64,000 nt of DNA, from positions 2,013,875 through 2,077,874 of the forward strand of contig NC_133300.1 of assembly GCF_005239225.2 (NCBI RefSeq). Reading direction: 5' to 3'. The notes under the pieces are model-generated. The model saw nothing but the letters and a program-made list of their open reading frames with translations, did not search any database and was not told where the DNA came from. Numbering within the stretch: the stretch's first letter is position 1; each line of letters opens with the position of its first letter. Both the position numbers and the translations under genes were made by a program. This document shows positions 32,720 to 43,702 of the stretch, in pieces. The DNA comes from Populus alba (lineage: Eukaryota > Streptophyta > Magnoliopsida > Malpighiales > Salicaceae).

Positions 32720-34042
32720 ACGCATGAGCTTCATTCACTTGGCCTTTAAATATTGCACATGAATCTTTGAAGAGGAATAAAATATATATTTTGTTATTGT
32801 GAATTTTTATTTTGTTTATGTGAATTAATTATTCATTTATTTTTCTGCAAAAATCCACCAAGCCTCCTGCTTTCCACTACTCCTTTTCTCTCACATATTC
32901 CCACCCTCACCGTTTCTGCAAAAATCCACCATGGCTCTGGAGTTGATCGGCGGATCAATTCTCTCTCCTGTCATTCAGGTTCTGGTCGACAGGTTATGCA
33001 TGCAACTAATATCATTGGCTGTCTCTGGCGAAATTATGCTTGCAAATTCTCATTTATTAATTAGTTTTCTAGACATGGGCTTTGGATTTTTTAAAATCTG
33101 AATTATTTATATAAATTTTGTCAATTTTAAATAAGTTATATATTTTTTATAAGAGCATAAATAAATTTTAATTGTTCTGAAAAAATAAGGGATATAAAAT
33201 TGAATTGTCTTTCAATATTTTTAATGATGAATAATTACGAGATTCAAAACCCATTATTATAAATATTAAATTTCTTAGTATTTATATATATAATAATCAC
33301 CAAGAATTATGCCCTTATTTTTTGTTAGCACAATTAGAATCTGAAATGATATTTTATATATGAAAGCTTCATATCTTTGTTTTAAGTATTAAACATAAAT
33401 ACTTTACTTTTAATATAATATAACAAGGGCTATGAAAATCACTAATGACATTTAATCACTTTCTTTTAAAACTTGAATTTTACTGCGTGAATTAAGTTAG
33501 CATCAACAATTGTAAATTCTTGAAAAAGGGCTATGACACACGGCACGAGAGAGAAGTACTTGAGAGATTGGAGCCTTCTGAAAATGTGAAAGAGCTTGCC
33601 ATTAATGGGTACAACGTTTCCAGGCTGGCTTGGAAACTCTTCTTTCTCAAATATGGTAAAGTTGAAACTTTCTGGATGTAAGAACTGCATCCTCTTGCCA
33701 CCAGTGGGTCAGCTGCCTTCTCTAGAAGAGCTCCAAATTAAAGGATTTGATGAAGTCGTGGCTGTTGGTCCTGAGTTCTATGGAAGTGACTCTTCGATGG
33801 AGAATCCATTTAAATCCCTCAAAATATTACAGTTCAAGGGGACGAAAAAATGGCAGGAATGGAAAACAGATGTAGCTGGTGCTTTCCCTCATCTTACAGA
33901 TCTCAACATATTACGGTGTCCCGGGTTAACAAGTGCCATGCCTCGTCACCTTCCTTCTTTATCGATTATTGGTATTGAAGAATGTCCGCAGCTTGGGGAA
34001 GGATTTAGGATACGTAAAAAAAAATTCATAAAATTAAAGTGA
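32720..34042 (+). pseudogene. CNL fragment D: upstream region, first 22 codons, intron and partial LRR
   Basis: This is a CNL copy reduced by internal deletions. The upstream piece 32,720-32,850 joins the leader directly, with the W-box and TATA region lost. Exon 1 starts with ATG at 32,931 (MALELIGGSILSP) and breaks after about 21 codons, joining intron sequence at GTTATGCATG with 3 bases of overlap. The intron runs to about 33,527, then jumps to LRR sequence (CACACGGCACGAGAGAG). An 8-bp deletion near 33,607 shifts the frame; the LRR part is open at 33,596-34,042 (TTFPGWLGNSSFSNM, LPPVGQLPSLEELQIKGFDE). NB-ARC is absent. The end, CPQLGEGF..., resembles the short C-terminus of copy G. Confidence 0.85.
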
Positions 34043-34139
34043 AAATACAAATAAATTTATTGTTAAAATTATATTTTTTGATGTTTTGTGGAATATAATT
34101 CATTTATAATTGAATCTGAATCTGAATTGATATTGTAAC

Positions 34140-35810
34140 AACCCCTCAACCGGGATAAAATAATAATCTCATGTTAACTGAAAACCAAAATAATTAAATT
34201 TTTTCTAAGTCAACCATGTGACCATGGGCATGTGATTTAGATAATTTTATCGGAAGGAAAGCAAAAACAAAACACAAAAACTGATTTCATAAAAATTAAA
34301 TATTGAAGAATAAGTTTTTTTTTAAAAATAATTTCTCTCATGAAGAAACCAAAATCAATATGTGCAAACCTTTAAAAAAAAAAAAAAAAGAAGCTAAGTA
34401 ACGAAATCTTAAAAATACCAATATAAAAGAGTTAAAACAAAATAAACATAAGTAAAAAAAAATAAAGATTAAATTCAACATTAAAAAATAGAAATTAAAT
34501 GATGAGGAATAAAATCAAAACAATATCTAATTAGTTGAAGGATTTAAAAATCTCAAAAGAAATAGTGTTAAATTTAATATAAAAATAAAATAAAATGATT
34601 AGAGAGAAATAGAAATAATTACTATTTTTATAAAATAAAAACAAAAGAAAAAATCAATAAAAAAATAAAAACTATATGTGATATAAGTGTTATCCGCACA
34701 TATCAACCATTGGTTCCAAACAAAACAATAAAATAAAAAAACTGGACACTTGTAGTCATCAGGTCCAAACCTACCTGAAAGGCAGAAGTAACTGCATATG
34801 CATTTGCAATACCATGCCACAACCAAATCAATCGTTACCAAAACCATCCTTTATTCATTATTAAAGGTCTTCTCGTTAACAAAACAGAAAAACAAAGTGA
34901 AAAAAAGAGAGAGAGAGAGATTGGTTTGAATGGCAAATGCATAAGCAAAAAATAATCAGATATGGAAACCATAAAGAGAGCAACGAAAGGATAAAAATCG
35001 ATCAAAAAACCCTTACTGAAAGAAGAAACAACACACATTCACCTCACGTGTCCTCTATCGGTTTGTTCAAGAAAAAAAGAGACAAGAACTGCATCACCAC
35101 CTCCATCCTCTCTCAGTAGCTTCTTCTTCTCCAATGTGGATACCTTTTTGGTTCTTACATGTTCTATGCCTCCTCTCCCTTTTCTAAATCATGACTACAA
35201 GTGAAGAAAACAACTCTAATCCCACCCAAGAACAATGCTCTAATACCAAAGTCCATAGGAGACAAAAGAGATTTAAAGTTAAAGAAGAGAGAAAAGAAAA
35301 GGAAGCCAACAAAAGAGAATAAAAGGCTGAACAAATACTGAAACCCTAACTAGAACAAGTAATTAAGCTCATACCCAATAATAATTAAATTAAACCCAAT
35401 AAATAATGTTTAATTAATAAATTTCAACTAAAAATTCAAATAAATTAAATTAAAACATAAACTAAAGCCCAATTTTTTAATGATTTGAGCTAACCTATGA
35501 TTTATGATAATATAAATGGGTGTTTCGAGTCAGTATCCCCACTATTTTTTTGTCTTTGGTGGAAAAAAAGAGAGGTGCATATTTTTTAATGAGTTGAGCT
35601 ACCCTATGATTTATGATAATATAAATGGGTGTTTCGAGTCAGTATCCCCACTATTTTTTTGTCTTTGGTGGAAAAAAAGAGAGGTGCATATGTTTTTGTT
35701 AGGCCAAAAGTACTTTGCTTGCCCTAAAATAAGAAAAAGAAGGTTGCACCTTCAACATTTTAACCTTTAAGAAGAAGTGAAAAGAAAAGGTAGAAGCAGA
35801 CATCATGATT
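34140..35810. repeat. 3' flank of the CNL unit, copy 1
   Basis: This noncoding stretch matches 45,030-46,460 downstream of copy F, including phrases such as GGTCCAAACCTACCTGAAAG/GGTCCAGACATGCCTGAAAG and CATGACTACAAGTGAAGAAA. It shows that D and F arose by duplication of a unit that includes DNA beyond the gene. Short open frames here (34,599; 34,835; 34,937) are not recognisable. Confidence 0.7.
35473..35691 (+). repeat. 109-bp tandem duplication
   Basis: Two nearly identical copies, each containing ATAAATGGGTGTTTCGAGTC, lie exactly 109 bp apart (ATGs at 35,516 and 35,625). The paralogous flank near 46,200-46,310 has only one decayed copy. The 84-codon frame at 35,516 is a product of the duplication. 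Confidence 0.85.
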
Positions 35811-35940
35811 ATCCAAAATGCAATATTTGATCTCTGGTCCAAGCAACAAATCCACGGCTATCACAAAGATGTTGTCCACTTCTTTTGCCTTCCTTCTCTT
35901 ACTTTTCTAGCTATTTTTTCCTAAACTTTCATCCCCTCTC

Positions 35941-36171
35941 AGCGCTGGAATGCACTAAGCGATGAAGATTGCTGGCAGGTTCTTCTTGCAAGGTATGCAT
36001 TTAATTTAGGGTTGCAAATTCTTGAGCAGCCTCACACTTGGAAACATTTGGCAGAGGAATAGCGAGAAAGTGCAAAGGTTTACTGCTGGCTGCGAAGACC
36101 TCTGGGAGTCTTTTGCACTCTGAAGGAGATGTCAAGCAGTATGTGGGGTTTGTCGAATGAAAACATCCCTT
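35941..36171 (+). pseudogene. CNL fragment E: decayed NB-ARC piece
   Basis: No long open frame exists, but the nucleotide sequence follows the NB-ARC region from RNBS-C to beyond GLPL: AAGCGATGAAGATTGCTGG, CTCACACTTGGAAACATTTG, AGCGAGAAAGTGCAAAGG and GTCGAATGAAAACATCCCT. It has several indels and a TAG in place of a GTG-type codon (GAATAGCGAG against GAAATAGTGAG). It is preceded by the same flank sequence found after the stop of copy G (55,760-55,860). Confidence 0.8.
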
Positions 36172-36515
36172 AAGTTAAATTAAAAAATATATTTTTAATG
36201 AAGTATATATCATGCTAAAATCGGTAATGGGTTTCGACGAATATAAGAATTAGGAAAAATTAAAAAAAATTAAAATAGATGTGTTTTGAGAGTGATAAAA
36301 ATAATTTTAAGAAATTATAATGAAAATTAAAAATAAAAGTAAACAAATAACTTTGTGAAAAAGTGTTTGTGTAAACCTCAGTTAAAAATCAGTAACGTTA
36401 CAATGAAATTATAGTAAATTTATAAATTAAACAAATTGTAGAATGAAAAAATAAATATATTATATGGTCTCGAGAAATTAGTAAAACAACTTGTATAGTT
36501 CCGCGAAGATCCACC

Positions 36516-36600
36516 ATGGCTCTGGAGTTGAGTGGAGGTCACTTATCTGTGCTGTCATTGAGGTTCAATCAATAAAAAAGTTTAAAGTTCATCTTTAAAT
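36516..36600 (+). pseudogene. relic CNL first exon (relic 2)
   Basis: ATGGCTCTGGAGTTGAGTGG begins a short stretch homologous to relics 1, 4 and 6. It is interrupted soon after GTCATTGAGGTTC, with an internal deletion up to the CAATCAATAAAAAAGTTTAA end. It lies 2.0 kb upstream of the ATG of copy F. Confidence 0.7.
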
Positions 36601-37117
36601 TATTGTGAGAAGTACTAAAGTACCGTTCAATTTGTAAGAACACCAGTCTTTTTTATAAGCCAACAATTACACTTTTTAAATTTGCTATTATAATAATTTT
36701 TATTTATGTGATAATTTCACCCATGTTCTTTTAGCTTTCTACCAAATACCTTCTAATAGTAATGCCAAATGAAGTTTTTTTTTAAAATAGTTTTGAACTA
36801 ATTTTATGTGTTTATATTTTAGCTGTAAACTTCATTTCCCACATGTTTCACTCTTTTACTATTGAGTTTTGTTATTGGAAATTCTCATTAAAGTTTACTG
36901 TGGTTCCTATTTTTTTTATTATCCTTCTAGTTTTATCTATTTATATTTAATTTTAAAAATTTATTTTCCTCACATTTCAATTCAGTATAAAGAGAAAAAT
37001 GCTAGGAAAAAAAAAAGAAAACAAAGAAGTATTTTGGTGAGTCATATTTCAAGAACATAAATATTGATTTTAATGTTAATAGATTTACCTTTAAAAAAGA
37101 AGTTAAATCAATGTGAT

Positions 37118-37363
37118 TTTACTGTTTAACCATGATAGAAAAGACAAATTGGTGCTTATAAAGTTTTTTTGTATGGGGTTTTTTTAAGGTTCCCAAGATA
37201 TTTTTGGTTAAAAACAAGTTGACATTTAAGAGTTTTGGTAGTCCAAAACGTTGGTTTCTAATTTCCTACTAGACAACAACATATTATTTGCTAAAGTGAA
37301 CAACATGTTATTTGTTCTATTTCAAAAAAATCTTAGACAAATTGCTAAAAGGTTAGGCTTGCG

Positions 37364-37405
<42 letters not shown>

Positions 37406-38514
37406 ACGCAAGCCTAACCTTTTAGATTCAATAGAGGCTGATCATGTAGCAAATCAAGCATTTGAGCCTAGCCTTTCAAAGCATGGGTGCGCATGAGCTT
37501 CATTCACTTGGTCTTTAAATATTGCACATGAATCTTTACAGAGGAATAAAATATATATTTTGTTATTGTGAATTTTTATTTGTTTGTTTATGTGAATTAA
37601 TTATTCTTTTATTTTTCCTTACAAGCGCATAAAAATTATAAAGACATAATTTTTTGTTACTGAAACTTTCTTTTCAAATCATGATGATTTTTTATTTTAA
37701 AAATGTTTTTAATAAAAAAAACATGTTTTCTTCAAAATAAAAAAAACAAATAAATAAGGAAAAGGGAGTTTTGACCAAAGAAACATATTTTTTCCTCATG
37801 GATTTAAATTATTAGAATTCTTGAGAATATTGGTTTTAATAACTTTAAGTGTTAATTCAAAAAAGGGTTTTATTAATACAAAATATTTTTTTATTCAAAA
37901 TAGGAAAAAAAAATATAAGAGATGAAAAGAATTTGAAACAAAAAATCTATAAAATTTAAATCATCCAAACTCTTTCAAATATTTATTTTAATTGCCATAT
38001 AATTAAATAAAAATTAACTATAAAAATGGTCTCGCTGTCTTTTCTATTTCCTTTATTATAATATTTATATGTATCTATGTTTTGCTTTTTTATTAGAAAA
38101 ATCAACTTCTTAATTTAAATTTAATCTTGAATTAACATTCATGTTTTTTTTACAGTTTATATATTTTTAAATTTATTGTATTAAACACATATATTATCTT
38201 TTTATTCTTCGATTAACAAATTTATTTATTTATTTTTGTTGAAATTTGTTAAGATAGTATAAAACACAACAATAATACCTGTGCCTGAATCGTGGAGCGC
38301 GGATACAATATAATATAATTAATATAATTTTCTTGTCTCTTATTTTCCTATAAAGTCTACGTATTCTCATCATGCAATTCAGTGGCCTAATTATCATTAT
38401 CTCTCACATGATCACTTTCTCACCCTTTCTGCAAAAATCCACCAAGCCTCCTGCTTTCCACTACTCCTTCTCTCACATATTCCCACCCTCACCGTTTCTG
38501 CAAAAATCCACCAC
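37118..38514 (+). promoter_or_regulatory. upstream region of CNL copy F
   Basis: Nearly identical to 26,057-27,441. The W-box TTGACC is at 37,771-37,776 (744 bp before the ATG) and CTATAAAG at 38,348-38,355. Two extra bases (CA) just before the ATG, not found in C, take the upstream ATG out of frame with the main start. Confidence 0.5.
37346..37424. repeat. 79-bp palindrome with long TA core
   Basis: Same arms as the palindrome at 26,285, with a longer TA run. Copy G keeps only the right arm (near 50,752), its left arm being replaced by a TG repeat. Confidence 0.9.
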
Positions 38515-41500
38515 ATGGCTCTGGAGTTGATCGGCGAATCAATTCTCTCTCCTGTCATTCAGGTTCTGGTCGACAGGTTGGCCTCTCGTGAGGTTCTGGG
38601 CTTCTTCAAAAGCCATAAACTCGATGGTGGTCTTCTGGAAAAGCTGAATGAAACACTGAATACTGTTAACGGACTACTCGACGATGCGGAGGAGAAGCAG
38701 ATTACAAATCGTGCTGTGAAGAACTGGCTCAATGATGTTCAACATGCTGTCTATGAAGCTGAGGACATATCGGAGGAGATTGATTATGAATATCTACGAT
38801 CCAAGGACATTGATACCCCTCGACCTGACAGCAGTTGGGTAAGCGTAAGTTCTTGCACCTATAGACCTTGCTTCCTCATAAAATGTTTGTTTGTTTTGTT
38901 TGTTTGTTTTTTAACTTTCATGTATGCTCTCTAGTCTGTAAACGAGGAAAAAATAATTTTAGGCATGGTTGTTGTCTTTCTGTGAGTTTTAATTAAAGAG
39001 TATTCATTGTTATGCATGCAACTAATATCATTGGCTTTTGGTGTCTCTGGCGAAATTATGCTTGCAAATTCTCATTTATTAATTAGTTTTCTAGACATGG
39101 GCTTTGGATTTTTAAAATCTGAATTATTTATATAAATTTTGTCAATTTTAATTAAATTATATATTTTTTTATAAGAGCATAAATAAATTTTAATTGTTCT
39201 GAAAAAATAAGGGATATAAAATTGAATTGTCTTTCAATATTTTTCATGATGAATAATTAGGACTTACGAGATTCAAAAACCCATTATTATAAATATTAAA
39301 TTTCTTAGTATTTATATATATAATAATCACCAAGAATTATGCCCTGATTTTTTGTTAGCACAATTAGACTCTGAAATGATATTTTATACATGAAAGCTTC
39401 ATATCTTTGTTTTAAATATTAAAAAATAAATACTTTACTTTTAATATAATATAATAGGGGCTATGAAAATCACTAATGACATTTAATCACTATCTTTTTA
39501 AAACTTGAATTTTACTGCGTGCATTAAGTTAGCATCAACAATTGTAAAATCTTGAAAAAGAAAACTTATTAATTCTCTAGATGTAAAAATCTTAATGTTT
39601 ATGTTTTGATATTAAAAAATTATAATGTTTTCCTGAATTCTATCTCATATATTTAGTCCACCATTGCAGGTAAGGGATCGGGTTCCATTTCTAAATCCAG
39701 CTAATAGAAGGATGAAAGAGATGGAAGCAGAGTTACAAAAGATCCTTGAGAAGCTTGAACGTTTACTTAAACACAAGGGTGATCTGCGCCACATAGAAGG
39801 TACTGGTGGATGGAGACCATTGTCAGAGAAAACAACTCCACTGGTTAATGAATCTCATGTATATGGAAGGGATGCTGATAAGGAAGCCATAATGGAGCAC
39901 TTGTTGACACAACAAAACACGGATGGCTCAAATTTATGTGCGGTCCCTATTGTGGGCATGGCCGGAATTGGTAAAAACCACTTTTGCTCAGCTTCTCTAC
40001 AACGACAAAAGGGTAGATGAGTGCTTCAAGCTCAAACCCTGGGTCTGGGCTTCGCAACAATTTGACGTCAACAGGATTATTAAGGATATTCTTGATAAGA
40101 TCGACGCAAGTACTTGCCCCACCAAAGAACCAGATGAATCTCTAATGGAGGCAGTGAAAGGGAAGAAACTTCTTCTTGTTCTAGATGATGCGTGGAACAT
40201 CAAGTACAATGAATGGGATAAACTACTGCTACCTTTGCGGTATGTGGAGCAAGGAAGTAAGATTGTCGTGACAACACGGGATGAAGAAGTAGCAAGAGTC
40301 ACGCAAACTGTCATCCCCTTTCACCGCTTGAATGTAATAAGCGATGAATATTGCTGGAAGTTGTTTGCAAGGGATGCATTTAGTGGTGTAAATTCTGGAG
40401 CAGTCTCACACTTGGAAGCATTTGGCAGAGAAATAGTGAGAAAGTGCAAAGGTTTACCGCTGGCTGCGAAAACTCTTGGGGGTCTTTTGCACTCCGTAGG
40501 AGATGTCAGGCAATGGGAGAAGATATCCAATAGCAGTATGTGGGGTTCGTCGAATGAAAACATCCCTCCAGCTCTAACATTGAGCTATTATTATCTCCCT
40601 TCGCACCTGAAACGTTGTTTTGCTTATTGTGCAATATTACAGAAGGGTTGTTTATTCAAGAAGGATGGATTAATCACTAAATGAATGGCACATAATTTTC
40701 TAGTCCAGCCCAGAGGCGTTGAGGAGTTGGAAGATATAGGTGAAAAATACTTTGATGATCTCGTCTCCAGGTCACTTTTCCAGCAATCAACTGATGATTC
40801 TATTTTCAGCATGCATGACCTCATAAGTGATTTAGCTGAATACGCGTCTGGAGAATTTTGCTTTAAGCTTGGTATTAATGAATCGGGCTCTAGGTTGGAG
40901 GGTGAACATTCATGCTCGCTTCCAGAAAGGACTCGTTATTTATCAATCACTTCAGGGGCAGCAAATGGCGGAGGACGTCGGATGTTTCGTAGCATTCATG
41001 GAGTCCAACATTTGCGCGCCTTGTTTCCGCCGAATTGTTTTTGTGAAGGTGATATTGAGGCACTGAATGACATCTTGCCAAATCTGAAGCGCTTGCGAAT
41101 GCTATCTTTATGTCATCTAAAAGATATTTCTTCTGAGTTGCTCAATTCCATTGGCAACTTAAAACATTTGCGGCACTTGGACCTTTCTTGCACCGCCATT
41201 GAAAGGTTGCCCGAAAGTGTGTGCACCTTGTACTATTTGCAAACTTTATTGTTACAGAGGTGCCGACATCTCATGGAGTTGCCATCCAACCTTTCCAACT
41301 TGGTCGACTTACAACATCTTGATATTGAAGGGACAAAGTTGAAAGAAATGCCATCAAAAATGGGGAAACTCACACAGCTTCGAATTTTGGAATCTTACAT
41401 CGTCGGAAAAGATAGCGGGTCTAGCATGAAAGAGTTGGGGAAGCTCTCACATATAAGGAAAAAACTTTCTATTCGGAATCTCAGAGATGTTGCAAATGCT

Positions 41501-43702
41501 CAAGATGCTTTGAATGCCGATTTGAAGGGTAAGAAGAAGATTGAGGAGTTGGGGTTGATGTGGGATGGCAATACGGATGACACGCGGCACGAGAGAGAAG
41601 TACTTGAGAGATTGGAGCCTTCTGAAAATGTGAAACAGCTTGTCATTACTGGTTACGGGGGTACAACGTTTCCAGGCTGGCTTGGAAAGTCTTCTTTCTC
41701 AAATATGGTAAAGTTGAAACTTTTTGGATGTACGTACTGCACCGCTTTACCACCATTGGGGCAGCTGCCATCTCTAGAAGAGCTCGAAATTGAAGGATTT
41801 GATGAAGTCGTGGCAGTTGGTTCTGAGTTCTATAGAAGTGACCCTTCGATGGAGAAGCCATTTAAATCCCTCAAAATGTTAAAGTTTGAGGGGATGAAAA
41901 AATGGCAGGAATGGAAAACGGATGTAGATGGTGCTTTCCCTCATCTTGCAGAGCTCCGCATAAAACATTGCCCCACGTTAACAAATGCCTTGCCTAGTCA
42001 CCTTCCTTGTTTATGGAGGCTTTATATTCAAGAATGTCCACAGCTTGTGGTTTCAATTCCAGAGGCACCCATGCTCTACTTAATCAATGTATCTGAGGGC
42101 GATGGAAGTCGTATAAATGGGCTAACAGGACAGCTTGGGATATCAGATCAACCATCCACGCCGTGCCTTCATTTTAAACGAGATCCCCAGCTAAAGGGAA
42201 TGGAGCAAATGAGTCATTTGGATGCCTCTCTTTTCACCGATATCAAAATCGAGGAATGTAGTTCATTTAAGTGCTGCCAGCTAGACTTTTTACCCCAGGT
42301 ATCCGCACTTACCATTGAACATTGTCTCAATCTGGAATCCCTTTGTATAGGCGAGAGACCTGTCCCTGCTCTCTGTCATCTGACAATCAGTCACTGTCCT
42401 AATTTAGTTTCTTTCCCCAAAGGAGGACTAGCTGCCCCAGATTTGACAAGCCTTGTGTTAGAGGGTTGCTTATATTTGAAGTCGTTGCCGGAAAACATGC
42501 GTTCCCTCCTCCCTTCCCTACAGGATTTGCAATTGATCTCACTTCCAGAAGTTGATTCGTTTCCTGAAGGAGGTTTACCCTTCAAATTAAACACACTTTA
42601 CATTGTGGATTGTATCAAACTCAAGGTATGTGGTTTGCAAGCACTCCCTTCTCTTTCATGCTTCAGATTAACTGGGAACGACGTGGAGTCTTTTGAAGAG
42701 GAGACGTTGCCCTCTACTCTTACTACCCTCGAAATCAATCGTCTGGAAAACCTGAAATCTCTGGACTACATGGGGCTTTATCACCTCACATCTCTTCAGA
42801 GATTGTGTATCTTGGGCTGCCCTAAGCTTGAGTCCATATCAGAACTGGCGCTTCCCTCCTCCCTCCAATACCTTTATCTCAGAAATCTAGAATCTCTGGA
42901 CTACATGGGGCTTCATCACCTCACCTCTCTTGACACATTGAAGATCAAGAGTTGCCCTAAACTTGAGTTCATATCAGAACAGGTGCTGCCCTCCTCCCTT
43001 GAATACCAGGGGCTTCATCACCTCACCTCTCTTAGAAATTTGAGTATCGAGAGTTACCCTAAACTTGAGCACATATCAGAACAGGCACTGCCCTCCTCCC
43101 TTGAATGCCTTCATCTCTGTAAACTGGAATCTCTGAACTGCATTGGGCTTCAGCACCTCACCTCTCTTCACAAATTGAAGATCGGGAGTTGTCCTAAACT
43201 TGAATCGTTGCAGGGGCTGCCTTCCTCCCTTGAATTCTTTCAGTTAAGGGATCAGCAAGACCGGGACTACAAGGAGCTTCGAGCCCTCTCCTCTCTTCGT
43301 AAAATGAAGATAAGGAGGGGCCTGAAGCTTGAGTCCCTTCAAGAAGGCACACTTCCCTCCTCCCTTGAAGACCTTGAAATCGGGGATTTGGAAGATGTGG
43401 AATTTAAGGGGTTTCAACACCTTACCTCTCTTCGTGAATTACATATATGTAGTTCTCCTAAGCTGGAGTACGTGCCAGGAGAGAAGCTGCCCTCCTCCCT
43501 TGTATCTCTTAAAATATCAGATCTGATAAATCTGAAATCTGTGATGGGGCTTCAGCACCTCACCTCTCTTCGCGAACTGATTATCCGGGATTGTCCTAAG
43601 CTTGCGTACTTGCCAGAAGAAGAGCTGTCCTTATCACTATGTCGTGATATTAGTGGTTGTCCACTTTTTTATCATCAATCACCCAGCTGTTGCATTAGTT
43701 AG
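38515..43702 (+). pseudogene. CNL copy F: full-length CC-NB-ARC-LRR with two lesions
   Basis: Exon 1 38,515-38,838 encodes the same 108 residues as copy C. Exon 2 starts at 39,670 after an 831-bp intron. An extra A in the run 39,973-39,977 shifts the frame inside the P-loop (GIGK then NHFCS), ending at TGA 40,018-40,020. The true frame continues to TGA 40,682-40,684, where C has TGG (EWMAQG becomes K-stop-MAHN). The next codon is ATG, and 1,005 codons stay open to 43,702: MHD, then LRRs from LRHLDLSCTAIERLPESVC to HLTSLRELIIRDCPKLAYLP, ending HQSPSCCIS. Up to about 40,680 the sequence is C-like; beyond, it is A-like. Intact relatives are cytosolic immune receptors. Two changes from open, this is the least decayed full-length copy; an assembly or read error at the A run cannot be excluded. 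Confidence 0.9.
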
